Shown: in pieces, positions 17,439 through 28,414 of the stretch
Layout of the letters: every line of letters begins with the position of its first letter
How positions within the stretch are numbered: the stretch's first letter is position 1
Origin: Zygotorulaspora mrakii
Lineage: Eukaryota; Ascomycota; Saccharomycetes; Saccharomycetales; Saccharomycetaceae
Reading direction: 5' to 3'
Length of the DNA: 64,000 nucleotides
Assembly: GCF_013402915.1 (NCBI RefSeq)
Contig: NC_050721.1
Coordinates: 248,001 to 312,000 of the forward strand
Notes under the pieces: generated by a model
The model's input: the letters and a program-made list of their open reading frames with translations, nothing else
What the model was told of the DNA's origin: nothing
The model's database searches: none
Made by a program: the position numbers and the translations under genes

Positions 17439-17885
17439 ATGTCCTACAATGGGATCGGGCTGAAATCTGCCAAGGGCTCTGCAACATCGGGTCATATCCA
17501 AAAATCATTGGCTGATAACGACAGCACAAAGAATAAAAACTATCACGCAAGACAGAGGGCAAAGGATAAATTGAAAAATGTCGGGAAAGGTAAACTAGCT
17601 GACAATGATTCTGAGCCTATAAAGAGATATGTACCGTTGGAAGCTCGTCGCAAGATAATCAAGCATCTCAGTAAGAGAGAGATTGAAGTACAAGTTTCGG
17701 AACTTCGAGATACGCTAGAAGACTCCAACGAGGATCATCAGGTAATAGAAAAGAGATGTGAAGAGCTGCGGACGGAGCTTTTACAAGAGTGGGAGGCTCG
17801 GCAACGGTTGGATAAACTTTACACAAGTCGAGCAAAGCGAAATGTTGAAGAAAGCAATGAGACTAGGCCTCACCAAGCTGACTAA
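17439..17885 (+). CDS. CWC21: Cwc21, spliceosome-associated protein
   Basis: 148 codons from an ATG at 17439 (S. cerevisiae Cwc21, YDR482C, 135 aa). The N-terminus MSYNGIGLKSAKGSATSGH is nearly invariant in the family. The cwf21 domain follows as a charged helix pair at about 70-125 (KREIEVQVSELRDTLEDS, CEELRTELLQEWEARQRL). The protein binds Prp8 and Snu114 in the NineTeen-complex-containing spliceosome; the metazoan relative is SRm300/SRRM2. Its place between OAZ1 and ARL3 comes from the chromosome IV copy of the duplicated segment (KRE2-CWC21-PHO8). Confidence 0.93.
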   Translation: MSYNGIGLKSAKGSATSGHIQKSLADNDSTKNKNYHARQRAKDKLKNVGKGKLADNDSEPIKRYVPLEARRKIIKHLSKREIEVQVSELRDTLEDSNEDHQVIEKRCEELRTELLQEWEARQRLDKLYTSRAKRNVEESNETRPHQAD

Positions 17886-18100
17886 AAGTAGCCCAAAGAC
17901 ATGTGTATAACAAATTGTATAAGAGTGTTTGATACAGATATAGGCTCAAATAATACATGTGTACTGAATTTTCTTGTTTGTTCACGCTTTAGGTTTCAAA
18001 GAGGCAAGGATAATTGATGATTGAAGAATAGCGCATCATTCTTCGACAATAACGGAATTAAAGAGAAAGAGAAATACAAGAAAATTGCACACTACGACTA

Positions 18101-18697
18101 ATGTTTCATTTGGCGAAAGGCTTATATAACAACTGGAATCGCCGAGAGCAGTATTCCATTCTTATATTGGGCCTGGATAATGCTGGGAAGACCACTTTCT
18201 TGGAAACGTTAAAGATGCAGTACTCTTTACATTCAAAAAATCTGGAGAAAATAACGCCTACGGTTGGCCAGAATGTTGCACAGATCCCGATAAATAACAA
18301 CTCTATATTGAGATTTTGGGACATTGGGGGCCAAGAGAGCTTGCGTGTGTTATGGCCAAAATATTATCCTCAATGTCACGGAATCATATTCGTTGTTGAT
18401 AGTACCGATAGGTCACGTATAGATGAGTGCAGCGAAGCATTGAGGTCTATTATGATGGACGAAGAAGTTGAAGGCGTGCCCGTTCTGATGTTAGCAAACA
18501 AGCAGGATAGACCAGACACAATGGAAGTTCAAGATATAAAAGAAGTTTTCAACAAGATAGCTGAGCATTTAAGCGCAAGAGATAGCAGAGTGCTACCCGT
18601 TAGTGCACTCACGGGCGAAGGAGTCAGGGAAGCAGCCGAATGGCTTCTGATAAGATTACAAAGAAATAAAGCAAATAGGCCGCCGCTCTACAAGTAG
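18101..18697 (+). CDS. ARL3: Arl3, ARF-like GTPase of the trans-Golgi
   Basis: 198 codons from an ATG at 18101, the same length as S. cerevisiae Arl3 (YPL051W). All GTPase motifs are present: P-loop GLDNAGKT (24-31), switch I threonine in TPTVG (52-56), WDIGGQES (73-80), NKQD (133-136) and the SAL motif near 168-170. Residue 2 is Phe, not the Gly that ARF proteins use for myristoylation. This fits Arl3, which is N-acetylated and held at the Golgi by Sys1, from where it recruits Arl1 and the golgin Imh1. Confidence 0.95.
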   Translation: MFHLAKGLYNNWNRREQYSILILGLDNAGKTTFLETLKMQYSLHSKNLEKITPTVGQNVAQIPINNNSILRFWDIGGQESLRVLWPKYYPQCHGIIFVVDSTDRSRIDECSEALRSIMMDEEVEGVPVLMLANKQDRPDTMEVQDIKEVFNKIAEHLSARDSRVLPVSALTGEGVREAAEWLLIRLQRNKANRPPLYK

Positions 18698-19228
18698 TTG
18701 GCGGGCCGGCCTGCAACATAGTAGCATCATACGCCATGGCTAGAGTGTATAGCAATTGATGTAACACCTATTTAGATTGGAACTTCGGCACTGGCTGTTA
18801 AATTATACTGTTTTCAAAGATATACTTTTGCTTGTCATGCTTCTCATTCTCTGGAGATAGGTATCGATGATTGTTCCATGAGCCTTAAGGATAAATAAAT
18901 TATAGATCATCATCAAGCACAATTTTGAACCCACCGATTCCGAAACTCTTACACAATAGGCGGGCTTGGCCAGAAGAAGCGCTAACATCAGAACCAGAAT
19001 AGGCCAGTTGCACCAAATCTGAACTTTAAGTGGTTTACGATGAGTTTGATATGAAAAACTATGAGTTTTCTGTGAACTATATGCCTTATCTTATTATTTC
19101 TTATCGCATCGTGAACGATAAGTAAACAACCGAAAGGTAACGGGAAATGTGTTTTAAAGGGAAACAAAGATTTTTGAGGCAACTATTACCATCACCGAAA
19201 TTTAGAGATTGTACAATTGACATATACT
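18698..19228. other. ARL3-PHO8 intergenic, PHO8 promoter
   Basis: 531 bp between two plus-strand genes. I looked for the Pho4 core CACGTG, expected for a PHO8-type promoter, and saw none; weaker variants cannot be excluded. No small gene. Confidence 0.5.
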
Positions 19229-20878
19229 ATGAAGGGTAGCGATGGCTTAAATCACGGATTTAACCCTCGGAATCGTTCAACACTAAAGATTGTGACTATT
19301 ATTTTGTTGATTATTGTTATTTTGGTGCATCTATGTGGAACTGACTTAGCGAATAGTTTAAGTTTCGACTGTCATCAAAAGAACAAGAGATCCTCGAACA
19401 AGAAGAATGTTATTTTTTTTGTCACTGATGGTATGGGACCTGCATCCTTGTCATTGACTAGATCCTTCAGGCAGTTCTCAGAAGACCTCCCCTACGGTGA
19501 CATTCTAAACCTAGACAAATACTTGATTGGTTCTTCTCGTACAAGATCGTCCAATTCTCTCGTTACAGACTCAGCTGCTGGAGCAACTGCATTTTCATGT
19601 GCAGTAAAGTCTTATAACAGTGCTATCGGCGTAGACCCTGAAAAAAATCCATGTGGAACGGTCTTGGAAGGAGCTAAAATGAAAGGTTACATGACAGGAT
19701 TGGTAGTCACCACAAGGATAACAGATGCTACGCCAGCTGCATTTAGCTCTCATGTTGACTATAGATCTCAGGAAGATCTGATCGCCCAACAGCAACTTGG
19801 AGAGTATCCACTTGGTCGCTCTGTTGACCTGATGCTAGGTGGAGGCCGGACGCATTTTTATTCATCAAATTCAGATTCTGAATATGGATTTGGGGGATCC
19901 AGGACAGACGGGAGAAATTTAATACAGGAGGCCCAAGATGCTGGCTGGCAGTACGTCGGAAATCGGGAGAGCTTCGACTCCTTGCAATATGGTCAGAATG
20001 TTAGTTTGCCATTATTGGGGTTATTTGCTGACTACGATATCCCATATGATCTCGACAGAAGCAACAGTGATTATCCATCGTTAGAGGAGGAGGCAATTAC
20101 AGCAATCAATGCTCTTACTAAGGCAACTAAGGATTCTGATCAAGGATTTTTCTTATTGATCGAAGGTTCGAGAATTGATCATGCGGGCCATCAGAACGAT
20201 CCTTCAGCGCAAGTGAGAGAGGTTCTAGCTTTTGACAGAGCGTTTGAAGCAGTGGTAAAGCTGGCAAAGGAAAGCGATATCGAAACGATTTTAATTTCCA
20301 CTTCAGATCATGAGACCGGCGGACTATCAGTTGCAAGACAAGTAACATCAAGTTATCCTGATTATGTGTGGTATCCAGAAATCTTGAACGAAGCCAAGCA
20401 CTCCGGTGAATTTTTGAGTAAAAAACTACTCGAGTTCAGAAAGGAGGGGCATAAAGACGAAAGGGCCTTCATTTCAAGAGAATTGTTTGAGAAAGGATTA
20501 GGAATTAAGTCATACTCCCATCATGATATCTCAAGCGTTATGGAGGCAACCAATATGGGCGGTTTGAATGGAATTTTCAATGAAATGATCTCAACGAGAG
20601 CAAGAATTGGCTGGTCCACTACAGGCCACAGCGCTGTAGACGTTAATATCTATGCATACGCAAATAGGAAGGATGCATGGCAAGATTTGTTGGATAATTT
20701 GCAAGGAAATCATGAGAATACTGAAATCGGCGCTTACATGGAGAAAATTTTGGGTATTGATCTAGCAGAGGTCACCGAAAGAGTAAAAAATACTGAACAT
20801 TCTCCAAAGAGAATGAATGCTCAAGGGCAACCAGAATTTGATACATATCATCATCGAATGAGCGGAATTGAGTTCTAA
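19229..20878 (+). CDS. PHO8: Pho8, vacuolar alkaline phosphatase
   Basis: 549 codons from the ATG at 19229 (the frame is open upstream only through TTG); S. cerevisiae Pho8 (YDR481C) has 566. A short cytosolic tail is followed by a signal-anchor at about residues 20-36. The alkaline phosphatase core has the metal-site motif FFVTDGMGPAS (64-74), the nucleophile region VTDSAAGATA with Ser115, the RITDATPAAF motif, LIEGSRIDHAGHQND, STSDHETGG and a late TTGHSAVDVN His motif. It is a type II vacuolar membrane protein whose C-terminal propeptide is removed by Pep4, and it hydrolyses phosphomonoesters. Three and a half copies of an 11-bp repeat follow in its 3' region. Confidence 0.95.
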   Translation: MKGSDGLNHGFNPRNRSTLKIVTIILLIIVILVHLCGTDLANSLSFDCHQKNKRSSNKKNVIFFVTDGMGPASLSLTRSFRQFSEDLPYGDILNLDKYLIGSSRTRSSNSLVTDSAAGATAFSCAVKSYNSAIGVDPEKNPCGTVLEGAKMKGYMTGLVVTTRITDATPAAFSSHVDYRSQEDLIAQQQLGEYPLGRSVDLMLGGGRTHFYSSNSDSEYGFGGSRTDGRNLIQEAQDAGWQYVGNRESFDSLQYGQNVSLPLLGLFADYDIPYDLDRSNSDYPSLEEEAITAINALTKATKDSDQGFFLLIEGSRIDHAGHQNDPSAQVREVLAFDRAFEAVVKLAKESDIETILISTSDHETGGLSVARQVTSSYPDYVWYPEILNEAKHSGEFLSKKLLEFRKEGHKDERAFISRELFEKGLGIKSYSHHDISSVMEATNMGGLNGIFNEMISTRARIGWSTTGHSAVDVNIYAYANRKDAWQDLLDNLQGNHENTEIGAYMEKILGIDLAEVTERVKNTEHSPKRMNAQGQPEFDTYHHRMSGIEF

Positions 20879-20921
20879 TGGTATACACAAATTTTTTTAA
20901 GTATAGATAAGCTCAGAGAAA

Positions 20922-20961
20922 CTTCTTCAGACCTTCTTCAGACCTTCTTCAGACCTTCTTC
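20922..20961 (+). repeat. 11-bp tandem repeat, about 3.6 copies
   Basis: CTTCTTCAGAC repeated three times exactly (20922, 20933, 20944) plus CTTCTTC. It lies between the convergent stops of PHO8 and MNN9, in their 3' regions. Confidence 0.9.
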
Positions 20962-21011
20962 CTTTCTGTTACGAGAAATTAAAAGTACGTATTAAATAAG
21001 GCTTTATTTTT

Positions 21012-22658
<1,647 letters not shown>

Positions 22659-24170
22659 CTACTGACGACCATTTTTGGCCATGTCTTCGGACTTGTCCCA
22701 TACAGAATTGCATATGCTCAGAAACATCTTCTTGTCGATGCTTGCACCGTTGACAGGGAATTCAAAACTGAAAACATTCGCAAGAATCCTTATTTCACCC
22801 ATGATCGGACCGGATGGCTGATCCAGGGTTTCAGCGCCGGTATTGTCTTCGATGGCTATCTGGGTATTGTCGGCACTATCGCTGTGATTACCATTAGCAT
22901 TCTTTTCTTCTACGGGTCGATCGCTGTTTTGTTTGTGATTATCGCTACTCTTGTTTTCACCACTCTTATGACCGCTAATCTTATTATCGCCACTCCTACT
23001 GTCGCCATTTTCTCGAAGTTTGCCGTCCGACTTCTCCAAAGTTACCTTCGCCTTTTTATCATACGTTTGCTTTTCGAGCTGATTGTAATCTTGTTTATAT
23101 CTACGTTTAAGTGATTCATTATCCTGATAATATCGGGCTTGCGGAGAATAAGGAATTGCCGATTTCGCCATTACTGGCAGTCCATATGGAGGAGGTTGGT
23201 ACATGGGATACATGTACGGGAAATATGGATAATGTGCACTCAACTGTGGCCCTGATGCAGGAGGTTGTTGTTGATGTGATAACGGCTGCTGCTGCAAATG
23301 CATTGCCTGAGGGGGCAGTCTAGAGAATGCAGGTACAAAGGGTGTTTTTAGCTTGTATCCATTATGTTGGTGTCTGGACACACCATTTGAAACCCTCCCC
23401 AAATACTGAACACGCGGTTTGCCAACAAATTTACTCTGTTGCAATGTAGATCTCAAAAAATTCGGTACGTGCGCTGGAGCACTTTGTGGATACACCGAAA
23501 AATTATTGGAACGGGAATTTGCAGAGCTATTCGTGCTATTGCCGGACATCGATTCATCGACGAGGTTTTGTATACTTAATGGAGGCGGAATTTTCTTTCT
23601 CCGTAGTGATTTGCTCGAGGAGTTCAACTCAATGCTCTTCTTCGCCTTCTTGTTGTTCACCTCGTTGTTTTCGTCTACCTGCACGACACTCACGTCCGCG
23701 TCCTCGTCGTCTGGGTTTCCTACATCGTCCTCGTCCTCATCTTCGTCCCCACTCTCTTGGGGTCCCGAGGATGCTGCCGAGTTCAGCTTCGATATCACGC
23801 TCCGCTGATTCCTTTCAATATCCTTGGACCTTTCTATAGTATTCAGCATCTTATCCGTCAGTCTAGTTGGCTGCAAACCGAGCGAATGGCAAAAAGTGCC
23901 TAATTTCTTCAGCTTTTCATCTCTGGAAGTCGCCTCGTGATCTTCCTCCGCGTCTTGATCGTCTCCATCTCCCGCTTTCTGGCCCTCCTCTGGACCCAGC
24001 TCCACTGTCAAAGCCTCTACCGCCTCCTCTGCCGGCTTCTCTCCCGATTCCACATGTAGTTCCGGCTCTGAAACAGAACGTTCTTTGCCCTCCATTTTTG
24101 TGCCCTCCAATTCTGTCTGCGACAAGTCCTCAACCTCGCCGGTTCTCTTGCCGTTTTCAGCTGCCTCCAT
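22659..24170 (-). CDS. DIG1: Dig1/Dig2-type repressor of Ste12
   Basis: 503 codons from the ATG at 24170; the frame continues upstream only to a GTG at 24209. The protein is acidic and low-complexity in its first 170 residues, with Ser/Asn- and Pro/Tyr-rich stretches after that. Two segments match Dig1 (YPL049C, 452 aa): PRVQYLGRVS near residue 255, and the C-terminal block GEIRILANVFSFEFP with DKKMFLSICNSVWDKSEDM. In S. cerevisiae Dig1 and Dig2 (YDR480W) bind Ste12 and Tec1 and hold mating and filamentation genes off until Fus3 or Kss1 phosphorylates them. One gene here replaces the duplicated pair. The 5' half is unusually GC-rich in third positions. Confidence 0.88.
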   Translation of the reverse strand: MEAAENGKRTGEVEDLSQTELEGTKMEGKERSVSEPELHVESGEKPAEEAVEALTVELGPEEGQKAGDGDDQDAEEDHEATSRDEKLKKLGTFCHSLGLQPTRLTDKMLNTIERSKDIERNQRSVISKLNSAASSGPQESGDEDEDEDDVGNPDDEDADVSVVQVDENNEVNNKKAKKSIELNSSSKSLRRKKIPPPLSIQNLVDESMSGNSTNSSANSRSNNFSVYPQSAPAHVPNFLRSTLQQSKFVGKPRVQYLGRVSNGVSRHQHNGYKLKTPFVPAFSRLPPQAMHLQQQPLSHQQQPPASGPQLSAHYPYFPYMYPMYQPPPYGLPVMAKSAIPYSPQARYYQDNESLKRRYKQDYNQLEKQTYDKKAKVTLEKSDGKLRENGDSRSGDNKISGHKSGENKSSDNHKQNSDRPVEEKNANGNHSDSADNTQIAIEDNTGAETLDQPSGPIMGEIRILANVFSFEFPVNGASIDKKMFLSICNSVWDKSEDMAKNGRQ

Positions 24171-24989
24171 CGACCAAATACTGAAATCTCTGTCTGCACT
24201 TCTTTGCACACTTGTGTACTGCTCTTTTCGTACAGTTTTCGCAGCCCAGAATTTCTACGATGCCGTCGTGCTTCTCGCCAAGATTCGTTCTGGTCCACGC
24301 CAATCAGACTATATATATACAGCTGAAAAATAAACTAGATAACCAAAGGCAAAGAGAGATATATAAATAAAGTTACAAACACCTCTTTAGAGACTCCAAA
24401 CGCCTCATCACAATATATACACCAACCAATCTTGCGTTGCGTTTTAGATATCGAAATAGGCAAAAAAGAACAATCAATTAGCCTTCTATTCTCTGAAACT
24501 TTAAATATTTTGATCCATTTTTCAACATGAGAAGTTCCGAACTTGTTCCCAAAAGAATTTTTTTTTGGTGAAGAGGTGAAGAATCTGCGATTTGTGGCCA
24601 CCAGGTGCTGCAAGGCTTATACAGTCCCTACATCATATTCTAGGCTGACCTCAGCATGCTTCTCCCTATGTACTCAGACAGTTAAGCAGGTGCCTTGCCC
24701 AAGATGACGTTTCACATTATAATGATGTGAGTTTCGAAGTGCGTTGAACAAAGTGACAAGCTACGTATTTCGCGACGATAGAAGGCTAGACATTGGCGAA
24801 CGCCGAATGGGAATCATGTAGGGGCGACTCGTTTGGGTTGCGACTTGAAACATGCTCATTCACGAATCAAAATTAGTATCTTGAGAGATGTAGCAAGTAT
24901 CTAAATATCTTGGTGCTGGAGTTGCTGACTTAACAGAGGACATATATATTTTTTTTCTGTGACAGAGTAGCAATACTGATAGCAGCGAG
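24171..24989. promoter_or_regulatory. Divergent DIG1-CAM1 promoter region
   Basis: 819 bp, AT-rich between two GC-rich coding ends. It holds two pheromone-response-like elements, TGAAACT (24494-24500) and a perfect TGAAACA (24846-24852), and an AT run near 24940 that could be the CAM1 TATA. I found no Rap1 site. Short open frames (up to 92 codons) look random. Confidence 0.5.
24846..24852 (+). promoter_or_regulatory. Pheromone response element TGAAACA
   Basis: Exact Ste12 binding consensus, about 676 bp upstream of the DIG1/2 start and about 140 bp upstream of CAM1. A second related copy, TGAAACT, is at 24494-24500. Single short motif, so moderate confidence. Confidence 0.35.
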
Positions 24990-26228
24990 ATGTGTCAGGA
25001 TACTTTATATGCAAATTTCAGAGTCAGGAGTTGGGTCCCCAGGTGCTTGGTCAGAACGCTGAATCTAGATGTGCAAGTTGTCGAACCGGAGTCTGCGGCC
25101 AAGCAGTTCAGCAAGGATTTCCCCTTGAAGAAGGTGCCAGCGTTCATCGATAGCCGTGGCTACAAGCTTACCGAGCAGCTTGCAATTGCCAACTATCTGA
25201 TCAACCTCTCGGGTGACGAAAAGATGAAGCATCAACTGTTGGGCAAGCCGGACGACTTCAGGACGCAGGCGCAGATCTTGAGATGGGAGTCGTTGGCCAA
25301 CAGCGATCTGATTATGTTCTTGGTGAAGGTTTTTGGACCGTTGAGGGGCGATGCGCCGTACATCAAGAGTGACGTGGACAAGGCTATGGCGTACGTGAAC
25401 GAAATTGTGGCCCTCTTTGAGGAGAGACTGCAAACGCACACGTATCTGGTGACTGAGGATATCACTTTGGCAGACTTGATAGCGACTGCTGCGATGACCA
25501 GAGGGTTCAATCATCTGTTCGGTGAGAAATGGCGGGCGGAGCATCCGGCCATCCTCAGATGGTTCAACACTGTCAGAGACTCCAAGTTCTTGAAAGACGA
25601 GTACGCGGACTTCCAGTTCATCGAGAAACCCGCAGAACCCCCAGTCAACAAGAAGAAGCAGCAAAAGCAGCAGGCCAAAATGGCGGAACCCCCGAAGAAG
25701 AAGGAAGCAGCAGAGCCACAAACGACTCCTGCTAAGAAGCCGAAACATCCCTTGGCAGTCCTGGGCGAACCCACCTTTGTGCTGGACGACTGGAAGCGGA
25801 AATACTCCAACGAGGACACAAGACCGGTCGCTCTGCCATGGTTCTGGGAACACTACAATCCAGACGAGTACTCCATCTGGAGAGTTGATTACAAGTACAA
25901 CGACGAGTTGACCTTGACCTTCATGTCCAACAACTTGATCGGTGGTTTCTTCAACAGATTGTCCGCCTCCGTCAAATACGTTTTCGGTGCCATGGTTGTG
26001 TACGGTGAAAACAACAACAACGGTATTGTCGGAGCTGTCATGATCAGAGGTCAAGACTACGTCCCTGCGTTTGACGTCGCCCCTGATTGGGAATCTTACA
26101 GCTACAAGAAGTTGGACCCATCTAAGGACGAGGACAAGGCGTTTATTGAGAATATGTGGGCGTGGGACAAGCCAGTTGTCGTTAACGGAGACTCGAAAGA
26201 AATTTCCGACGGTAAGGTTCTTAAATAG
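24990..26228 (+). CDS. CAM1: eEF1B gamma subunit (elongation factor 1-gamma)
   Basis: 412 codons from an ATG at 24990 (S. cerevisiae Cam1, YPL048W, 415). An N-terminal glutathione-transferase-like domain spans about 1-205 (LYANFRVRSWVPRCLVRTL, FPLKKVPAFIDSRGYKLTE). A Lys/Glu/Ala/Pro-rich linker (about 212-250) leads to the highly conserved EF1G domain from about 253 (FVLDDWKRKYSNEDTRPVAL, PWFWEHYNPDEYS, NNNGIVGAVMIRGQDYVPAF, DGKVLK end). The protein scaffolds the exchange factor for eEF1A on the ribosome. The first half of the gene uses many GCG, GTG, CTG and GAC codons, unlike its second half and most neighbours. A 21-bp repeat starts at the stop codon. Confidence 0.96.
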   Translation: MCQDTLYANFRVRSWVPRCLVRTLNLDVQVVEPESAAKQFSKDFPLKKVPAFIDSRGYKLTEQLAIANYLINLSGDEKMKHQLLGKPDDFRTQAQILRWESLANSDLIMFLVKVFGPLRGDAPYIKSDVDKAMAYVNEIVALFEERLQTHTYLVTEDITLADLIATAAMTRGFNHLFGEKWRAEHPAILRWFNTVRDSKFLKDEYADFQFIEKPAEPPVNKKKQQKQQAKMAEPPKKKEAAEPQTTPAKKPKHPLAVLGEPTFVLDDWKRKYSNEDTRPVALPWFWEHYNPDEYSIWRVDYKYNDELTLTFMSNNLIGGFFNRLSASVKYVFGAMVVYGENNNNGIVGAVMIRGQDYVPAFDVAPDWESYSYKKLDPSKDEDKAFIENMWAWDKPVVVNGDSKEISDGKVLK

Positions 26229-26288
26229 TTCTTTTAGACACTTAGATAGTTCTTTTGGACACCTAGATAGTTCTGTTAGACACTTAAA
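26226..26288 (+). repeat. 21-bp tandem repeat, 3 copies, starting at CAM1 stop
   Basis: Three diverged 21-bp units at 26226, 26247 and 26268, each beginning TAGTTCT; the first TAG is the CAM1 stop codon. A 16-bp repeat (two copies, TGACTTGTACCATTTA) follows at 26331-26362. Both are in the CAM1 3' region. Confidence 0.85.
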
Positions 26289-26412
26289 TACTGCCCTACC
26301 ATCACCAGCTTTGTTATATATTACAGCAAATGACTTGTACCATTTATGACTTGTACCATTTATGACTCTTCCAGAACCTTTTATGGTATTAGTCAAAAAA
26401 CAGCTTTTTCTT

Positions 26413-26417
26413 AGGGG
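26413..26417 (+). promoter_or_regulatory. Stress response element AGGGG
   Basis: AGGGG core about 230 bp upstream of the catalase ATG. A TTGGAG (Adr1-type) box lies at 26481-26486 and TATATAAAA at 26499-26507. Stress (Msn2/4) and Adr1 inputs are known for yeast catalases; here this is consensus matching only. Confidence 0.35.
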
Positions 26418-26644
26418 CGCGAGCACTCATTGCAACCGAAAGTTCGTTTATCACCGACAAAGCCGCGATAACAACAAAAGTTGGAGATCATGATGTGATA
26501 TATAAAAGGTTATAGAAGAGAGAAATGGAACGATATGCCTTTCCTATATACCTTTCCTTGCCTGCCGAGAGGCAGCATAATAGCACAGTGCAACAGCCGC
26601 AACAACAGGTGCAGTAGCAGTAAGAAATACCTAATTTTTGAGAG

Positions 26645-28195
26645 ATGTCGTCGGGAAAGGGAAAGGATACGGACAAGACAAATACATATGAGGTGAGGAA
26701 GGATAGGGTAGTGACGAATGTGCAGGGAAACCCCATCAACGAACCTTTTGCCACGCAAAGAATTGGGAAGCATGGCCCGTTGTTGATGCAAGATGCCAAC
26801 CTGATCGAAGTGCTCGCACGTTTCAACAGAGAACGGATTCCGGAAAGGAATCCGCATGCGCACGGATCGGGGGCTTTTGGTTACTTTGAAGTCACCGACG
26901 ATATTACGGATATCTGCGGATCAGCAATGTTCAGTGAAATTGGCAAAAGGACGAGATGTTTAACGCGATTCTCGACGGTGGGTGGTGAAAAGGGCTCGGC
27001 GGATACCGCTAGAGACCCAAGGGGGTTTTCTACGAAATTCTACACTGAAGAAGGTAATTTGGATTGGGTTTACAACAATACGCCGGTCTTCTTTATTCGT
27101 GATCCGGCCAAGTTCCCACATTTCATTCACACTCAAAAGAGAAACCCTCAAACTAATTTGAAAGATGCTAATATGTTCTGGGATTTCTTGACTACACCTG
27201 AGAATCAGGTGGCCATCCATCAGGTAATGATTCTTTTCTCTGATCGTGGTACTCCTGCAAGTTACAGGACGATGAATGGTTATTCTGGTCATACGTATAA
27301 GTGGTCGAATAAAAAAGGGGATTGGCATTACGTGCAGGTTCATATCAAAAGTGATCAGGGCATCGAAAATTTCACAAACGAGGAAGCTGTCAAACTAGCA
27401 GGTGAAAATCCAGATTTTGTTCAAAAGGATCTTTTCGAGAATATTGAAAAGGGTAACGCACCCTCTTGGACAGTTTATATTCAAACAATGACGGAGGAAG
27501 AGTCCAAAAAATTGCCCTTTTCAGTTTTTGACCTGACGAAAGTTTGGCCCCATAAACAGTTCCCATTACGTCGTGTGGGTAAACTTGTATTGAATGAAAA
27601 CCCCAAAAACTTCTTTGCACAAGTGGAACAGGCAGCATTTGCACCAAGTAATACAGTCCCATATCAAGAAGCGAGCGCTGATCCAGTTTTGCAATCAAGA
27701 CTGTTTGCATACTCTGATGCTCATCGCTACAGATTAGGTGCAAACTTTAATCAAATTCCAGTAAACTGCCCTTTTGCATCAAAATTTTTCAATCCTGCCA
27801 TTAGAGATGGTCCGATGAATGTTGATGGTAATTTTGGTTCAGAGCCTAATTATTTGGCTCAAGACAAAACATATCAATATATTCAACAGGCTAGACCTAT
27901 CCAACAACATCAAGAAGTTTGGAATGGCCCCGCAACACCATTCCATTGGGCCACTTCACCTGGTGATATCGATTTCGTTCAACCAAGAATGTTATATAGA
28001 AATGTTTTATCAAAACAGCCAGGTCAGCAAAAAAATTTGGCTCATAACGTTGGTGTTCATGTAGCAAATGCTTGCCCAGAAATTCAAAAACGTGTTTTAA
28101 AAATGTTCGCAAAAGTTGATCAAGAATTGGCATCTAACATAGCAAAAGAGTGTAAAGCTGCTATGATTCATGCGGAATCGCGTGCTAAATTATGA
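26645..28195 (+). CDS. CTA1: Catalase A, peroxisomal
   Basis: 516 codons from an ATG at 26645 (S. cerevisiae Cta1, YDR256C, 515). Catalytic signatures are intact: distal His71 in FNRERIPERNPHAHGSG, Asn144 in WVYNNTPVFF, and the haem-ligand Tyr356 in RLFAYSDAHRYRLG. The C-terminus RAKL ends in AKL, a good type 1 peroxisomal signal. It decomposes hydrogen peroxide, chiefly from fatty-acid beta-oxidation. Next to RMD5, as YDR256C and YDR255C are. The promoter has an AGGGG stress element, an Adr1-like TTGGAG and TATATAAAA. Third-position GC falls visibly from the 5' to the 3' part of the gene. Confidence 0.95.
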   Translation: MSSGKGKDTDKTNTYEVRKDRVVTNVQGNPINEPFATQRIGKHGPLLMQDANLIEVLARFNRERIPERNPHAHGSGAFGYFEVTDDITDICGSAMFSEIGKRTRCLTRFSTVGGEKGSADTARDPRGFSTKFYTEEGNLDWVYNNTPVFFIRDPAKFPHFIHTQKRNPQTNLKDANMFWDFLTTPENQVAIHQVMILFSDRGTPASYRTMNGYSGHTYKWSNKKGDWHYVQVHIKSDQGIENFTNEEAVKLAGENPDFVQKDLFENIEKGNAPSWTVYIQTMTEEESKKLPFSVFDLTKVWPHKQFPLRRVGKLVLNENPKNFFAQVEQAAFAPSNTVPYQEASADPVLQSRLFAYSDAHRYRLGANFNQIPVNCPFASKFFNPAIRDGPMNVDGNFGSEPNYLAQDKTYQYIQQARPIQQHQEVWNGPATPFHWATSPGDIDFVQPRMLYRNVLSKQPGQQKNLAHNVGVHVANACPEIQKRVLKMFAKVDQELASNIAKECKAAMIHAESRAKL

Positions 28196-28414
28196 TTTGT
28201 TTACGATTTGTCTTTTATATTTATTTTATACCTATTTATTGCTTCTTTTATTATTGTGTTTGTAAGTTATCAGAAGGATTTCCAGTACTATTTTTCTTTC
28301 CTTTAATTAATTAAATACATGAATTTGTAGTGAAAATTCATACCTTCTTAGAACTGAGAAACTAATATTCATCCTTCCATAACCGACATTGGCAGTATCC
28401 ATCACGTAACAAGT

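Noticed and set aside
18698..19228. Pho4 site expected in the PHO8 promoter
   Set aside because: No CACGTG core in the interval; I do not call a weaker variant.
25065..26426. 453-codon frame antisense to CAM1
   Set aside because: CAM1 on the plus strand is certain. The GC-rich codons of CAM1 leave the antisense frame free of stops; the antisense protein is Leu/Val/Arg-rich without family features.
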